DNA from: Fredinandcohnia aciditolerans
GTDB lineage: Bacteria > Bacillota > Bacilli > Bacillales > Bacillaceae_L
NCBI GenBank assembly: GCA_003640645.1
Contig: QGHH01000017.1
Span: forward strand, 37,278-101,277
Length of the DNA stretch: 64,000 nucleotides
Reading direction: 5' to 3'
Under the pieces are notes generated by a model. The model was not told the origin of the DNA, searched no databases, and saw only the letters and a list, made by a program, of their open reading frames with translations. Of the stretch, positions 35,556 to 44,323 are shown piece by piece; position 1 is the first letter of the stretch; each line of letters opens with the position of its first letter. The translations under genes and the position numbers were made by a program.

Positions 35556-36422
35556 TTAAGATAATACTTGTTTAACCAACTTGATAAAGTTCTTAGCTGG
35601 GGTTGAGACATAGTGATGCTCAAGCCAAATCACACCTAGTGAGGAATGCATTGTTGTATCTTTAATCGGAGCAGAGTATAGATCTCCATCCCCATATACA
35701 TCAAACACAGATTTTGGCACAATCGTTGCTCCCATGCCTCCTTTAACCATTTCCATCAATACATGCATATCTGAACACTCCGCAATACTTGTAAATTGAA
35801 GCTTTTGTTTGGAAAATGCTTCGTGAATGATATTATAACTTCCCAAACCTTCAGTACTTGGAATAATGAGCGGCAATTGTGAAATCGATTGCAGCGAAAC
35901 TATGTCCGTATTCTGCTTACCCACAAACACAAAGGGCTCACTAAGAAGGTGTTCATATATGAAACCACGATGTTCAAGCGGTAGTCTTACAAATGCCATT
36001 TCAATCGCGCGTGATTTGACCATTTCCGCAAGATAAAAAGAGTCGTTTTGAACAACTTTAATCGAGACGAGCGGGTATTTTTGGTGGAAGGTACGAAGCA
36101 TGTCTGAAAATCCAGAGACAGATAACGTGTTTAAACCCACCGCAAGTACACCTTTTGTACCTTCTTCTGTTTCTTGGATTTCATTTTTTATTTCCTCAAC
36201 ACTGTTCACGAGATGCAATGCACGTTGATAGAGAACCTCACCTTTATCTGTTAATTCCATACTTTTGCCAATACGCTCAAATAATTTTACACCAAGCTCT
36301 TCTTCCATCTGCTTTAGTAGCATGCTAAGAGGCGGTTGAGACATATGAAGTCGATTGGCGGCTGCTGTAATATTTTTTTCTTCAGCGATTGCAATAAAAT
36401 AACGTAACTGCTTAATATCCAT
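35556..36422 (-). CDS. LysR family transcriptional regulator
   Basis: LysR-type activator of 288 residues. Seen: N-terminal HTH LRYFIAIAEEKNITAAANRL and SQPPLSMLLKQMEEELGVKL, the linker helix, and a periplasmic-binding-like effector domain (SVSGFSDMLRTFHQKYP, GGMGATIVPKS). ATG at 36422 with AGAAGGAGA upstream. Divergent from an NCS2 purine permease, with an AT-rich inverted repeat between them, so it likely controls the permease; effector unknown. Confidence 0.9.
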   Translation of the reverse strand: MDIKQLRYFIAIAEEKNITAAANRLHMSQPPLSMLLKQMEEELGVKLFERIGKSMELTDKGEVLYQRALHLVNSVEEIKNEIQETEEGTKGVLAVGLNTLSVSGFSDMLRTFHQKYPLVSIKVVQNDSFYLAEMVKSRAIEMAFVRLPLEHRGFIYEHLLSEPFVFVGKQNTDIVSLQSISQLPLIIPSTEGLGSYNIIHEAFSKQKLQFTSIAECSDMHVLMEMVKGGMGATIVPKSVFDVYGDGDLYSAPIKDTTMHSSLGVIWLEHHYVSTPAKNFIKLVKQVLS

Positions 36423-36435
36423 CAAATTTCTCCTT

Positions 36436-36454
36436 CTATATAAAAAATATATAG
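36436..36454. promoter_or_regulatory. Putative LysR operator
   Basis: CTATATA-N5-TATATAG perfect inverted repeat, with a second CTATATA half-site at 36458. AT-rich T-N11-A character fits LysR binding. Confidence 0.45.
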
Positions 36455-36542
36455 TTTCTATATATATTATATATTTTCCGAATGGTAGAAGTCTATGTTA
36501 TGATGAATATCGTTTTTAGTGGACGTGAGAAAGGTGATAAAC

Positions 36543-37829
36543 ATGGAACGTTTTTTTAAATTACAACAACATGGTACGACAATTGGAAAGGAATTTTCTG
36601 CAGGATTTATTTCATATATAACCGTTATCTACATTATTATTGTCAATGCAACAATCCTCGCTGTAGCGGGAATTCCCATGGAAGCGGGTATCATTGCTAC
36701 TATTTTAACTAGTTTCATAGGATGTGTAGTGATTGGGTTATGGGGGAATACACCGATTCTCCTCATTCCTGGAATGGGACTAAATGCGATGTTTACCTAT
36801 ACAATTGTGCAATCCGGAGGATTTACATGGCAGGAAGCATTAGCTATGGTTTTTGTAGCGGGACTCATTTTCGTTGTTATTGCTTTTACACCATTAGCGA
36901 AAGTGATTACTACCTCAATTCCAGCCTCTTTAAAAGAAGCGATTACGATTGGGATTGGAATTCTGTTGATTTTAATTGGGTTTGACAACGCAGGGATAAT
37001 TACTAGCTCAGAACACACTCTGCTTGCTATCGGTGATTTAAGTAGCCCGACAGTGATAATTACTTTTATTGGTTTAATTATTACGGTTTTATTATTTATT
37101 AAAAATGTACCCGGTAATCTATTATTAAGTATTTTGATTACATCGGTATTAGCGATTATGTTTGGGGGATCAAACGTAGAGGGAATCTCCTTATCTACAC
37201 CAGATTTCAGTGAATACTTTGGTGTGTTTGGTCAATTATCTTGGGCACAAGCAGGGAATATTATTTTTTGGCTAACTTCAATTTCACTTGCAATGGTGCT
37301 AGTATTTGAAAATATTGGTTTAATACATGGACATACGAACATGTTAAAACGTCCTGAGAGTAGTAAAAAATCCCTTCAGGCTACAGCTGTTTCTGTTTTA
37401 TCTTCTGGAGTTTTTGGAACGAGCCCAACTGTTGCTTCAGTGGAGTCAGCTGCTGGAATTACGGCTGGAGGAAGAACTGGACTAACAAGTATTGTAACAG
37501 GGGTTATGTTTTTAGTTTCTATTTTATTTATACCAGTGATAAAAGTGGTTCCAGCAAGCGCGGTTTCACCGATTCTAATCTTAATTGGGGTTCTGATGCT
37601 GCAAAACATTGTGAACATTTCAATGGATGATTTCACTGAGAGTTTCCCGGCACTTTTAATAATCGTGTTAATTCCATTAACGTATAGTATTGCGGACGGC
37701 ATGGCAATCGGCTTTATTATGTACCCCGTCATGAAACTTTTGATGGGCAAAGGAAGAGAAATCCATCCGGCACTATATATGATTGCGATATTGTTTATTA
37801 GTAATTTTGTCATTCAATATGTGTACTAA
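36543..37829 (+). CDS. NCS2 family purine permease (AzgA/PbuG type)
   Basis: Nucleobase/proton symporter of 428 residues, 14 helices expected. Seen: KEFSAGFISYITVIYIIIVN (helix 1, partly), IPGMGLNAMFTYTIV, LKEAITIGIGILLILIGFDNAG (partly) and the signature FGTSPTVASVESAAGITAGG (20 residues) of the AzgA branch, which carries adenine, guanine or hypoxanthine. ATG 36543 follows AAAGGTGAT. Divergent LysR gene is its likely regulator. An adenine deaminase homologue lies 5 kb downstream. Confidence 0.92.
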   Translation: MERFFKLQQHGTTIGKEFSAGFISYITVIYIIIVNATILAVAGIPMEAGIIATILTSFIGCVVIGLWGNTPILLIPGMGLNAMFTYTIVQSGGFTWQEALAMVFVAGLIFVVIAFTPLAKVITTSIPASLKEAITIGIGILLILIGFDNAGIITSSEHTLLAIGDLSSPTVIITFIGLIITVLLFIKNVPGNLLLSILITSVLAIMFGGSNVEGISLSTPDFSEYFGVFGQLSWAQAGNIIFWLTSISLAMVLVFENIGLIHGHTNMLKRPESSKKSLQATAVSVLSSGVFGTSPTVASVESAAGITAGGRTGLTSIVTGVMFLVSILFIPVIKVVPASAVSPILILIGVLMLQNIVNISMDDFTESFPALLIIVLIPLTYSIADGMAIGFIMYPVMKLLMGKGREIHPALYMIAILFISNFVIQYVY

Positions 37830-37833
37830 AAAA

Positions 37834-37863
37834 TAGCAGTCCTTTATGGGCTGCTATTGTTGT
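37834..37863. terminator. Terminator between permease and SnoaL genes
   Basis: ATAGCAGTCC pairs with GGGCTGCTAT (one G-U), T-rich tail. Confidence 0.7.
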
Positions 37864-38262
37864 TTAGAACATTCCATTTTCATTAGGAGAGTTTTCTGGT
37901 AGAGATTGTCCAATATCCCACAATTCAATAACTTTATTATTTTCGAAACGAAAGATATGTACAACTGCGGCACCACAATCGTTAGGATTTTGTCTGATGT
38001 GGGAGTATACAACAACCTTGTCACCTTCTTCTATGGCAAGTTTTACCTCGAAAATCTTATGGGGATTCTTGACAGCATTTTCTTTCATAGCGAGCATAAG
38101 ACTTTTGGCATCTCCACGAAAATAGGGATTGTGGTGACAAAAATTAGTGTCGATGTATCGTTCGTATGCTTCTCGTACATTCCCTGACACTACGAGATTT
38201 AGAAAAGATAATGCTTTATCTTTAAGTGTGGAAGTGGTTGTGCTTCCTAGGTCCGGATTCAT
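37864..38262 (-). CDS. SnoaL/NTF2-like protein
   Basis: Small alpha-beta cone-fold protein of 132 residues. Seen: ALSFLNLVVSGNVREAYERY, NFCHHNPYFRGD, DKVVVYSHIRQNP, HIFRFENNKVIELWDIGQSL (20 residues), the usual SnoaL-like order. Members are enzymes or ligand binders of varied function, so none is assigned. The ATG at 38262 has AAGGA 8 bases upstream. Single gene. Confidence 0.83.
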   Translation of the reverse strand: MNPDLGSTTTSTLKDKALSFLNLVVSGNVREAYERYIDTNFCHHNPYFRGDAKSLMLAMKENAVKNPHKIFEVKLAIEEGDKVVVYSHIRQNPNDCGAAVVHIFRFENNKVIELWDIGQSLPENSPNENGMF

Positions 38263-38369
38263 TTTAATCATCCTTTTTTAATAAATTATATCTTTGGAAA
38301 TAAAACAGTGTCAATTGTTGGAATTCAAATGATATACTTTTAAAAAAGCTCAAAAGGAGACAGAGTCAC

Positions 38370-38822
38370 TTGGGTATATCATTTGAAGTGATAAGAACGA
38401 TTCATGTATCTCAACAAGCTGCTTACAGAGGATTACTGGATCTTGATGCAGCTCAACATTGGATGCAAGGACTAGTGAAAATGGAACGTTTAGATGAGGG
38501 GCAAATGCGTGAGGGAAGTCAGTGGAGAGAAACAAGAAGAATGTTTGGAAACGAAGCCTCTGAGCATTTTGAAGTGATCGAGCTAAATGAGCCAAATAAA
38601 ATTGTGCTTCGCTGTGATGGAACAAAAGGAACTACAGGAAAAGGAGAATTCATATTTACATATAGACTTAAGTCATCTGGAAATCAAACTGTTGTTACAT
38701 TGCATGGCGAGATCAAGGGGTTAACAGGTTTGACGAAGTTTTTTGGTAAGGTAATGGCAGGTGTCTTTAAAAAAGCCAGTGCAAAAGATTTAGATGCATT
38801 AAAAAGCTATTTAGAGAGATAA
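38370..38822 (+). CDS. SRPBCC domain protein
   Basis: Helix-grip fold protein of 150 residues. Seen: ISFEVIRTIHVSQQAAYRGL, HWMQGLVKMERLDEGQMREG, FEVIELNEPNKIVLRC, FIFTYRLKSSGNQTVVTLHG and a C-terminal helix AKDLDALKSYLER. Hydrophobic ligand carrier or chaperone partner; ligand unknown. TTG start with AAGGAGA nine bases upstream. It is not close in sequence to the SRPBCC gene at 17046. Confidence 0.8.
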   Translation: MGISFEVIRTIHVSQQAAYRGLLDLDAAQHWMQGLVKMERLDEGQMREGSQWRETRRMFGNEASEHFEVIELNEPNKIVLRCDGTKGTTGKGEFIFTYRLKSSGNQTVVTLHGEIKGLTGLTKFFGKVMAGVFKKASAKDLDALKSYLER

Positions 38823-38947
38823 GTATATGTGGTTTTAAAATAAACTGAATAACATTTTTTATTTTTCCCGATAATGAAGAAGGTGTAACAGCAACATAGG
38901 TAGAATTACATAATGTAGAAAAATTTATGAAAATGTAGGTGGATATG

Positions 38948-39343
38948 ATGGGAAGAATCGTACATTTTGAAGTACATGTGGATGACATGGAGCGAGCAAA
39001 AAAGTTTTATGGGGAAGTGTTTGGTTGGAAATTTGAAGATTGGACGGACTATGCGGGGATGCCTTATTTTGGAGCTGTAACAGGGGATGCAAATGAACCT
39101 GGTATTAATGGTGCATTGATGCAAAGACAAAGTCCTCCTCCTGGAGCAAACCAACCTCTGAATGGTTTTGCATGTACTATGGGTGTGGCGGATTATGATT
39201 CAACTGAACAGAAAATCTTGGCTAACGGTGGGAAGGTTGCGTTGCCGAAATATGCACTTCCAGGTATGGCGTGGCAGGGATATTATATTGACACTGAAGG
39301 AAATATATTTGGAATTCATCAACCAGATGAGAATGCGAAATAA
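38948..39343 (+). CDS. VOC family (glyoxalase-like) protein
   Basis: Vicinal oxygen chelate fold protein of 131 residues. Seen: GRIVHFEVHVDDMERAKKFY, VFGWKFEDW, YFGAVTGD, GINGALMQRQ and YIDTEGNIFGIHQPD. This is the subgroup with two beta-alpha-beta-beta-beta units resembling YdhR/glyoxalase-like. Substrate unknown. The start at 38948 is the second of two adjacent ATGs after TAGGTGG. Neighbour of another VOC gene on the other strand. Confidence 0.85.
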   Translation: MGRIVHFEVHVDDMERAKKFYGEVFGWKFEDWTDYAGMPYFGAVTGDANEPGINGALMQRQSPPPGANQPLNGFACTMGVADYDSTEQKILANGGKVALPKYALPGMAWQGYYIDTEGNIFGIHQPDENAK

Positions 39344-39365
39344 GTCTTAATCGTTCCTTCAATTA

Positions 39366-39405
39366 ATAAAGCCTTTTGCCCAATTATGGGTGAAAGGCTT
39401 ATTAG
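39366..39405. terminator. Hairpin between the two VOC genes
   Basis: AAGCCTTT...AAAGGCTT stem with inner CCC/GGG pairing; T tract weak. Confidence 0.6.
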
Positions 39406-39421
39406 TTTGATATGTATTTGT

Positions 39422-39793
39422 TTAGCGATGCTGGTCGAATAAAATTTGATTCCCGTCTGGATCTTCTATGACAAAATGAGCAGGTCCTTCACTTGATTCA
39501 TCTGCTTCAGTCAGCATTGTCATTCCTTTTTCTTTTAGCTGCTTTTGAATTTCGCGAACGTCTGTAAACGACTCAAGATTTTGTGCGCTTTGATCCCACC
39601 CAGGATTAAAAGTGAGAATGTTCTTATCAAACATTCCTTGGAATAAACCGATTACAGTTTCACCATTTTTTAAGATGAGCCAATTTTGACTAATGTCCCC
39701 ACCGAGTGTCTGAAATCCTAGGTTTTCATAAAATTCCTTTGATTTGTGAATGTCTTTTACATTTAAACTGACAGAAAATGCACCAAGTTTCAT
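39422..39793 (-). CDS. VOC family protein
   Basis: Single-domain VOC protein of 123 residues. Seen: GAFSVSLNVKDIHKSKEFYE, LGFQTLGGDISQNWLILKNG (20 residues) and the C-terminal DPDGNQILFDQHR. The His, Glu metal ligands are only partly evident. Of the bleomycin-resistance/fosfomycin-like fold, but function not assignable. ATG with AGGAGG upstream. Converges with the VOC gene at 38948. Confidence 0.85.
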   Translation of the reverse strand: MKLGAFSVSLNVKDIHKSKEFYENLGFQTLGGDISQNWLILKNGETVIGLFQGMFDKNILTFNPGWDQSAQNLESFTDVREIQKQLKEKGMTMLTEADESSEGPAHFVIEDPDGNQILFDQHR

Positions 39794-39955
39794 TTTTTTC
39801 CTCCTAATTATGGTTTAATTTAACTATAAAGGAGTACTTGGAAATTCACAAGAATATCAGGGTATGATCTATTAAAATTGTGGGATTAAATACCAATTGT
39901 AATACACGAGGACAATGCTAGAACATAAATAGCTTTAATGAGAGGATGAACAAAT

Positions 39956-40663
39956 GTGACGTATGAAGAAATTATGGAAAAACTTGAGGAATTAGGTTCC
40001 GAGCAAATAAAGCAAATTTATAAGAATCATGGTGTAAGAGAGCCGCATTTTGGAGTTAAAATAGGGGATTTAAAAAAGCTTGTTAAGTTTGTAAAGAAAG
40101 ATCATGAATTAGCGTTAAAATTATATGATTCTGGTAATCATGATGCCATGTATTTAGCGGGTCTCTCGGTAAATCCCAAGCTAATTTCAAAGGAGACGTT
40201 ACAAGATTGGGCAACTAAAGCATATTGGTATATGGCTGCAGAATATACTGTTGCACAAGTGGCGGCTGAAAGTAAGTTTGCACTCGTATTGGCAAGGGAA
40301 TGGATGAGATCTGAGGAAGAAATGATTGCAGTTTGTGGATGGAGTACATACTCGAATTATTTATCAATTACACCAGATGAAGAACTAGATATTCCAGAAA
40401 TAAAAGAGCTGTTGAATCAAGTGAAAAGTACGATCCATGAAGAGCGAAATCGGGTTCGCTATGTGATGAATAGCTTTGTTTTGTCTGTGGGTAGTTATGT
40501 AGCGGAGCTAAATGATGAAGCAAAGCAAGTCGCAGCACATATTGGAAAGGTGCATGTAGATGTAGGGAATACAGCATGTAAAGTTCCTCTTGCAACTGAG
40601 TACATAAAGAAAGTAGAAGCGAAAAATCGAGTAGGTATGAAAAGAAAGACTTGTATTTGTTAA
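39956..40663 (+). CDS. AlkD-like DNA alkylation repair protein
   Basis: HEAT-like repeat DNA glycosylase family (PF08713), 235 residues. Seen: YKNHGVREPHFGVKIGDLKK, LYDSGNHDAMYLAGLSV, WATKAYWYMAAEYTVAQV, GWSTYSNYLS and NRVRYVMNSFVLSVGSYV (partly quoted). AlkD removes N3- and N7-alkyl purines without base flipping; whether this subgroup is active is uncertain. GTG start after GAGGATG. The next gene starts 52 bases downstream. Confidence 0.85.
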   Translation: MTYEEIMEKLEELGSEQIKQIYKNHGVREPHFGVKIGDLKKLVKFVKKDHELALKLYDSGNHDAMYLAGLSVNPKLISKETLQDWATKAYWYMAAEYTVAQVAAESKFALVLAREWMRSEEEMIAVCGWSTYSNYLSITPDEELDIPEIKELLNQVKSTIHEERNRVRYVMNSFVLSVGSYVAELNDEAKQVAAHIGKVHVDVGNTACKVPLATEYIKKVEAKNRVGMKRKTCIC

Positions 40664-40714
40664 CTCCAATACGTAATGGATTCACATATTTTTATAAAAC
40701 TAGAAGGTGAAAAG

Positions 40715-41080
40715 ATGGAAAAAACAAGAACGATTGAAGCGGTAGACCAATATATTTCGGAACTACCAGAGGACATTCAGAACATTACAGCTACCCTAAG
40801 AAAAATCATACTAGCTGCATCTCCAAACTTGGTTGAGGAATATAAGTGGTCAATGCCGAATTACACCTACAATGAATTGGTGTGTTATCTCCAGGCCTCT
40901 AAAAAACATGTGAATCTTGGTTTCCATAGGGGTGTTGAACTTCAAGAAAAGGATACAAATCAATTATTACAAGGGTCAGGCAAAGGGATGAGGCATATTA
41001 GGATTAAAAAAATGGAAGAGATTCAGCCTGATGTTTTTAACGAATTAATTAAGGCTGCGATGGATTTGAATGAGAAGTAA
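40715..41080 (+). CDS. DUF1801 family protein
   Basis: Protein of 121 residues in the DUF1801 (YdhG/frataxin-like fold) group. Seen: TIEAVDQYISELPEDIQNIT, LVEEYKWSMPNYTYN, VCYLQASKKHVNLGFHRG and GKGMRHIRIKK, the normal order. B. subtilis YdhG (Fra) acts as an iron donor; homology here suggests but does not prove this. ATG 40715 follows AGAAGGTGA. Possibly in one transcript with alkD. Confidence 0.83.
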   Translation: MEKTRTIEAVDQYISELPEDIQNITATLRKIILAASPNLVEEYKWSMPNYTYNELVCYLQASKKHVNLGFHRGVELQEKDTNQLLQGSGKGMRHIRIKKMEEIQPDVFNELIKAAMDLNEK

Positions 41081-41140
41081 AACTCAGTGTATCTTATCTC
41101 AAAAAAATTCAGGCAGGTAACGAGTGGGGGTATCTAACAT

Positions 41141-42274
41141 ATGGATTTTGAAGTTATTATCGTTGGTGCTGGATCGATGGGAATGGCAACTGGCTACTAT
41201 TTAGCGAAGAAAGGGAAGCGTGTATTATTGATAGATTCCCATAATCCTCCACATACAGAAGGATCACATCATGGAGAAACAAGAATTATTCGCCATGCGT
41301 ATGGAGAAGGCGAGAGTTATGTTGAGATGGCACTAAAGGCACAGGCCTTGTGGAATGAGCTTCAAGAGCTGTCAGAAGAACAAATTTTTGTAAATACAGG
41401 GGTTATTAATGTTGGTCTTCCTGATTCTCCATTTATTCAAAATGTAATGAGTAGTGCCGAAAAATATTCTTTAAATGTGGAACAGTTATCCGCTGCGGAA
41501 ATTAATGAAAAATGGAATGGTTTTAGTGTACCAGAGGGTTATATAGGCTGTTATGAGTTGGATTCAGGTGTATTAATGAGTGAGAATTGCATTAGTGCTT
41601 TTAAAAAAGAGGCTTTAAAAAATGGAGCAGTTCTTAAGCCTAATTCACCAGTGACATCCATAAATATATTTGAGAACCATGTAGAGGTAAATACAGAAGA
41701 TGATAGCTTTACAGCTGAGTCACTGGTCTTTACTCCGGGTGCGGGTGCTAGAAAAGTTCTTCCGCTTATTGGACTAGAATTGCCGTTACAGGAAGTAAGA
41801 AAAACCTTTTCGTGGTTTGATACTGATGAGGGTATCTATCATTCTGATACGTTTCCAGCCTTCACATTTGAATTGCCTACAGAAACATTCTATGGTTTTC
41901 CTAGTATTAATGAAGCAGGTGTTAAAATTGGGCGTCACGACGGGGGACATCCTAGAAATATGGAGAAACCTATTGAAGAATTTGGAACTTATGAAAATGA
42001 TATTCAGGATGTAAGTCGTTTCGCAGAGAACTTTTTACATAAGGTTGGACATCACAAAATGGGTAAGGTATGTACATATACGAACACACCAGATGAAGAT
42101 TTTATTATTGATAAACACCCAAGTTATGATCATGTCGTGATTGCTTGTGGATTCTCAGGCCATGGCTTTAAATTTAGTAGTGTAGTAGGGGAAATTTTAA
42201 GTGAATTAGTAACTGGGGATCGGAATACAAAGTTTGATATTCGTCCTTTTTCAATCAAGCGATTTGATAACTAA
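41141..42274 (+). CDS. FAD-dependent N-methyltryptophan/sarcosine oxidase family enzyme
   Basis: Monomeric sarcosine oxidase / MTOX family flavoenzyme of 377 residues that oxidises N-methyl amino acids to formaldehyde, hydrogen peroxide and the amino acid. Seen: the dinucleotide motif VIIVGAGSMGMATGYYLAKK (20 residues), SHHGETRIIRHAYGEGESYV (20 residues), and KVCTYTNTPDEDFIID, whose Cys is the covalent FAD site in the family, then CGFSGHGFKF. The substrate among sarcosine, N-methyltryptophan or others cannot be decided. ATG after a G-rich GAGTGGGGGT signal. Confidence 0.9.
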   Translation: MDFEVIIVGAGSMGMATGYYLAKKGKRVLLIDSHNPPHTEGSHHGETRIIRHAYGEGESYVEMALKAQALWNELQELSEEQIFVNTGVINVGLPDSPFIQNVMSSAEKYSLNVEQLSAAEINEKWNGFSVPEGYIGCYELDSGVLMSENCISAFKKEALKNGAVLKPNSPVTSINIFENHVEVNTEDDSFTAESLVFTPGAGARKVLPLIGLELPLQEVRKTFSWFDTDEGIYHSDTFPAFTFELPTETFYGFPSINEAGVKIGRHDGGHPRNMEKPIEEFGTYENDIQDVSRFAENFLHKVGHHKMGKVCTYTNTPDEDFIIDKHPSYDHVVIACGFSGHGFKFSSVVGEILSELVTGDRNTKFDIRPFSIKRFDN

Positions 42275-42292
42275 GCGATGTTGGTGAACGGT

Positions 42293-42320
42293 AAAAAGCA
42301 GTCCTAAGGGGCTACTTTTT
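42293..42320 (+). terminator. Terminator after the oxidase gene
   Basis: AAAAAGCAGTCC pairs imperfectly with GGGGCTACTTTTT. Confidence 0.6.
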
Positions 42321-42330
42321 GTATTAGTTT

Positions 42331-42359
42331 TGGGACAAGGGACCTGTCCCTATGGACCA
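42331..42359. repeat. 29-bp GGGACA palindrome, copy 2
   Basis: TGGGACAAGGGACCTGTCCC then TATGGACCA; directly follows the oxidase terminator. Confidence 0.75.
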
Positions 42360-42488
42360 AAATCTAAATTTTTGATAAATTCAAGCAATAGGATTGACAG
42401 TTCCACACTAGTCTTATTAATATTATGTTATACAGACGAAAGTGAATAAAACGTAATGTGACTGATTTAGTGTAGAGGAGTGGGGAGT

Positions 42489-44267
42489 TTGAAGCTAAGA
42501 GCAAAGAGAAGTGAGCTAGTGGAAGTAGCAAAGGGGAATATACCTGCTGATTTGTACATAAAAGGCGGGACAGTGATTAATGTGTATTCTGGTGAATTTT
42601 TAAAGCTAAATGTGGCTGTATATAAGGATAGTATCGCGTATGTTGGTGAAAGTGAAGCGATGGTTGGAGAGCATACGAAAGTTATTCATGCTGAAGGAAA
42701 GTACGTGTCTCCTGGGTTCATTGAGGCACATTCTCATCCATGGGTTGTCTATAACCCTATCAGCATTACAAGCAAGGTGTTACCACTTGGCACAACCACA
42801 TCGGTCAATGATAATTTATTTTTCTATTTACATATGGGGGCAAAAGGCTTCAAGGACATGGTTTATGACTTAAAATCCCTTCCAGGAAATTTTCTTTGGC
42901 TTGTAAGACTTGTTTCACAGGCGGACTATCCGGGTGAACGTGAGTGGTATAATCATCAAGATATTCAGGAATTATTAGCATTGGACGAAGTGGTTGGTTC
43001 AGCGGAAGTAACACGCTGGCCGCTCCTTTATAATGGAGATCCGTTTCTTCTAGAAACAATGGATTATGTAAAAGAAATCGGGAAGGTTTCCGACGGCCAT
43101 ACTTCAGGCTGTTCATATGAAAAATTAAATGCGATTGTAGCTTCAGGCGTGACTGCATGCCATGAGGCGATTACGGCCAAAGAAGCATTAGACCGCCTTC
43201 GATTGGGAATGTGGACGACATTACGAAACAGTTCGCTTCGACCAGATTTAGAAGAAGTGATTAAAATGATTACAGAAGGTAAGGTCAGCACAAGTAGAAT
43301 TGTGATGACAACAGATGGACCACATCCTGGCTTTATTGAAAGAGAAGGATTTGTCGATGGACTTGTTCGTCAAGCAGTTGAACTTGGTGTTCCAGTGATA
43401 GATGCCATTCAAATGGTAACTATCAATGCAGCGACATACCTTCGCCTTGAGGATTATATTGGGGGCATTGCCCCGGGAAGAAAGGCAGACATCCTCCTGC
43501 TTCCAGACCTAATTGACTTCCGTCCTGACTTAGTTGTTGCGAGCGGTGAAATTGTTGCAGAAAATGGACAATTATTGGCATCGATGCCGGAAATAGACTG
43601 GACAAATTATGTGGTGAGAGAAGCATTTGAATTCCCGAAATCTGTGTTAGAAAATCCAGAACTCTATCAATATCCACATCCAGATGAGAATGAACCAATA
43701 CCAGTTTCTTATTTTAAGAGTAATGTCATTACCGCTAGGAAGGATACTATCATCTCATCTGTGAATGGCGTTGCGGATCTTTCAGGTCATGAAGGACTAA
43801 TGTATTCAGCATTGATTGATCGTAGAGGAAATTGGGTCAGTAGAGCTGTCCTGGAAAGATTTGCTGTTACCCTTGATGGGATGGCTTCGACGTACAATAC
43901 GACGACAGAGTTACTTGTTGTTGGAAGAAACCCTCAAGCGATGGCAAAAGCAGCAGCACGGGCTTATGAAATGGGAGGAGGTATTGTCATTGTGGATGGT
44001 GATGACATCATCCTTGAAATCCCATTACCACTTACAGGTATGATGACGACGAACCCTTCATTTGATATAGCTGTGCAATATCATGATGAATTGCTACGAA
44101 CTCTGCAGGAAAGGGGATTCCCATTCCATGATATTCTCTATACTTTATTGTTTTTAACCTGCGACTTCCTTCCGGGATTACGCTTGGTGCCGTATGGGCT
44201 ATATGAAGTTAAGAAGGATGTCATTTTGTTGAAGGCAGAAGCGTTTGGGTCAGAGGTAACGAAGTAA
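42489..44267 (+). CDS. Adenine deaminase homologue (amidohydrolase)
   Basis: Amidohydrolase of 592 residues related to adenine deaminase AdeC and to B. subtilis YerA. Seen: LYIKGGTVINVYSGE, the metal loop GFIEAHSHPW, a middle SDGHTSGCSYEKLNAIVASG (20 residues), CHEAITAKEA, TTDGPHPGF and the C-terminal domain GIVIVDGDDIILEIPLPLTG (20 residues). It would convert adenine to hypoxanthine, but the loop is H-S-H rather than the usual H-x-H of AdeC with T/V, so a different substrate is possible. TTG at 42489 has AGAGGAG 8 bases upstream; GTG 42480 is the alternative. Confidence 0.83.
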   Translation: MKLRAKRSELVEVAKGNIPADLYIKGGTVINVYSGEFLKLNVAVYKDSIAYVGESEAMVGEHTKVIHAEGKYVSPGFIEAHSHPWVVYNPISITSKVLPLGTTTSVNDNLFFYLHMGAKGFKDMVYDLKSLPGNFLWLVRLVSQADYPGEREWYNHQDIQELLALDEVVGSAEVTRWPLLYNGDPFLLETMDYVKEIGKVSDGHTSGCSYEKLNAIVASGVTACHEAITAKEALDRLRLGMWTTLRNSSLRPDLEEVIKMITEGKVSTSRIVMTTDGPHPGFIEREGFVDGLVRQAVELGVPVIDAIQMVTINAATYLRLEDYIGGIAPGRKADILLLPDLIDFRPDLVVASGEIVAENGQLLASMPEIDWTNYVVREAFEFPKSVLENPELYQYPHPDENEPIPVSYFKSNVITARKDTIISSVNGVADLSGHEGLMYSALIDRRGNWVSRAVLERFAVTLDGMASTYNTTTELLVVGRNPQAMAKAAARAYEMGGGIVIVDGDDIILEIPLPLTGMMTTNPSFDIAVQYHDELLRTLQERGFPFHDILYTLLFLTCDFLPGLRLVPYGLYEVKKDVILLKAEAFGSEVTK

Positions 44268-44274
44268 TATAAAT

Positions 44275-44322
44275 AAGCAACCAACAAACACTGAATGATA
44301 AATGTTTGTTGGTTGCTTTTTG
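44275..44322. terminator. Terminator between the deaminase and LysR genes
   Basis: AAGCAACCAACAAACA pairs with TGTTTGTTGGTTGCTT (16 bp), then five T. Confidence 0.9.
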
Positions 44323-44323
44323 T

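Noticed and set aside
36436-36480. AT-rich TATATA run as an extended promoter array
   Set aside because: Simple AT richness gives many chance -10 matches; only the symmetric CTATATA-N5-TATATAG was kept.
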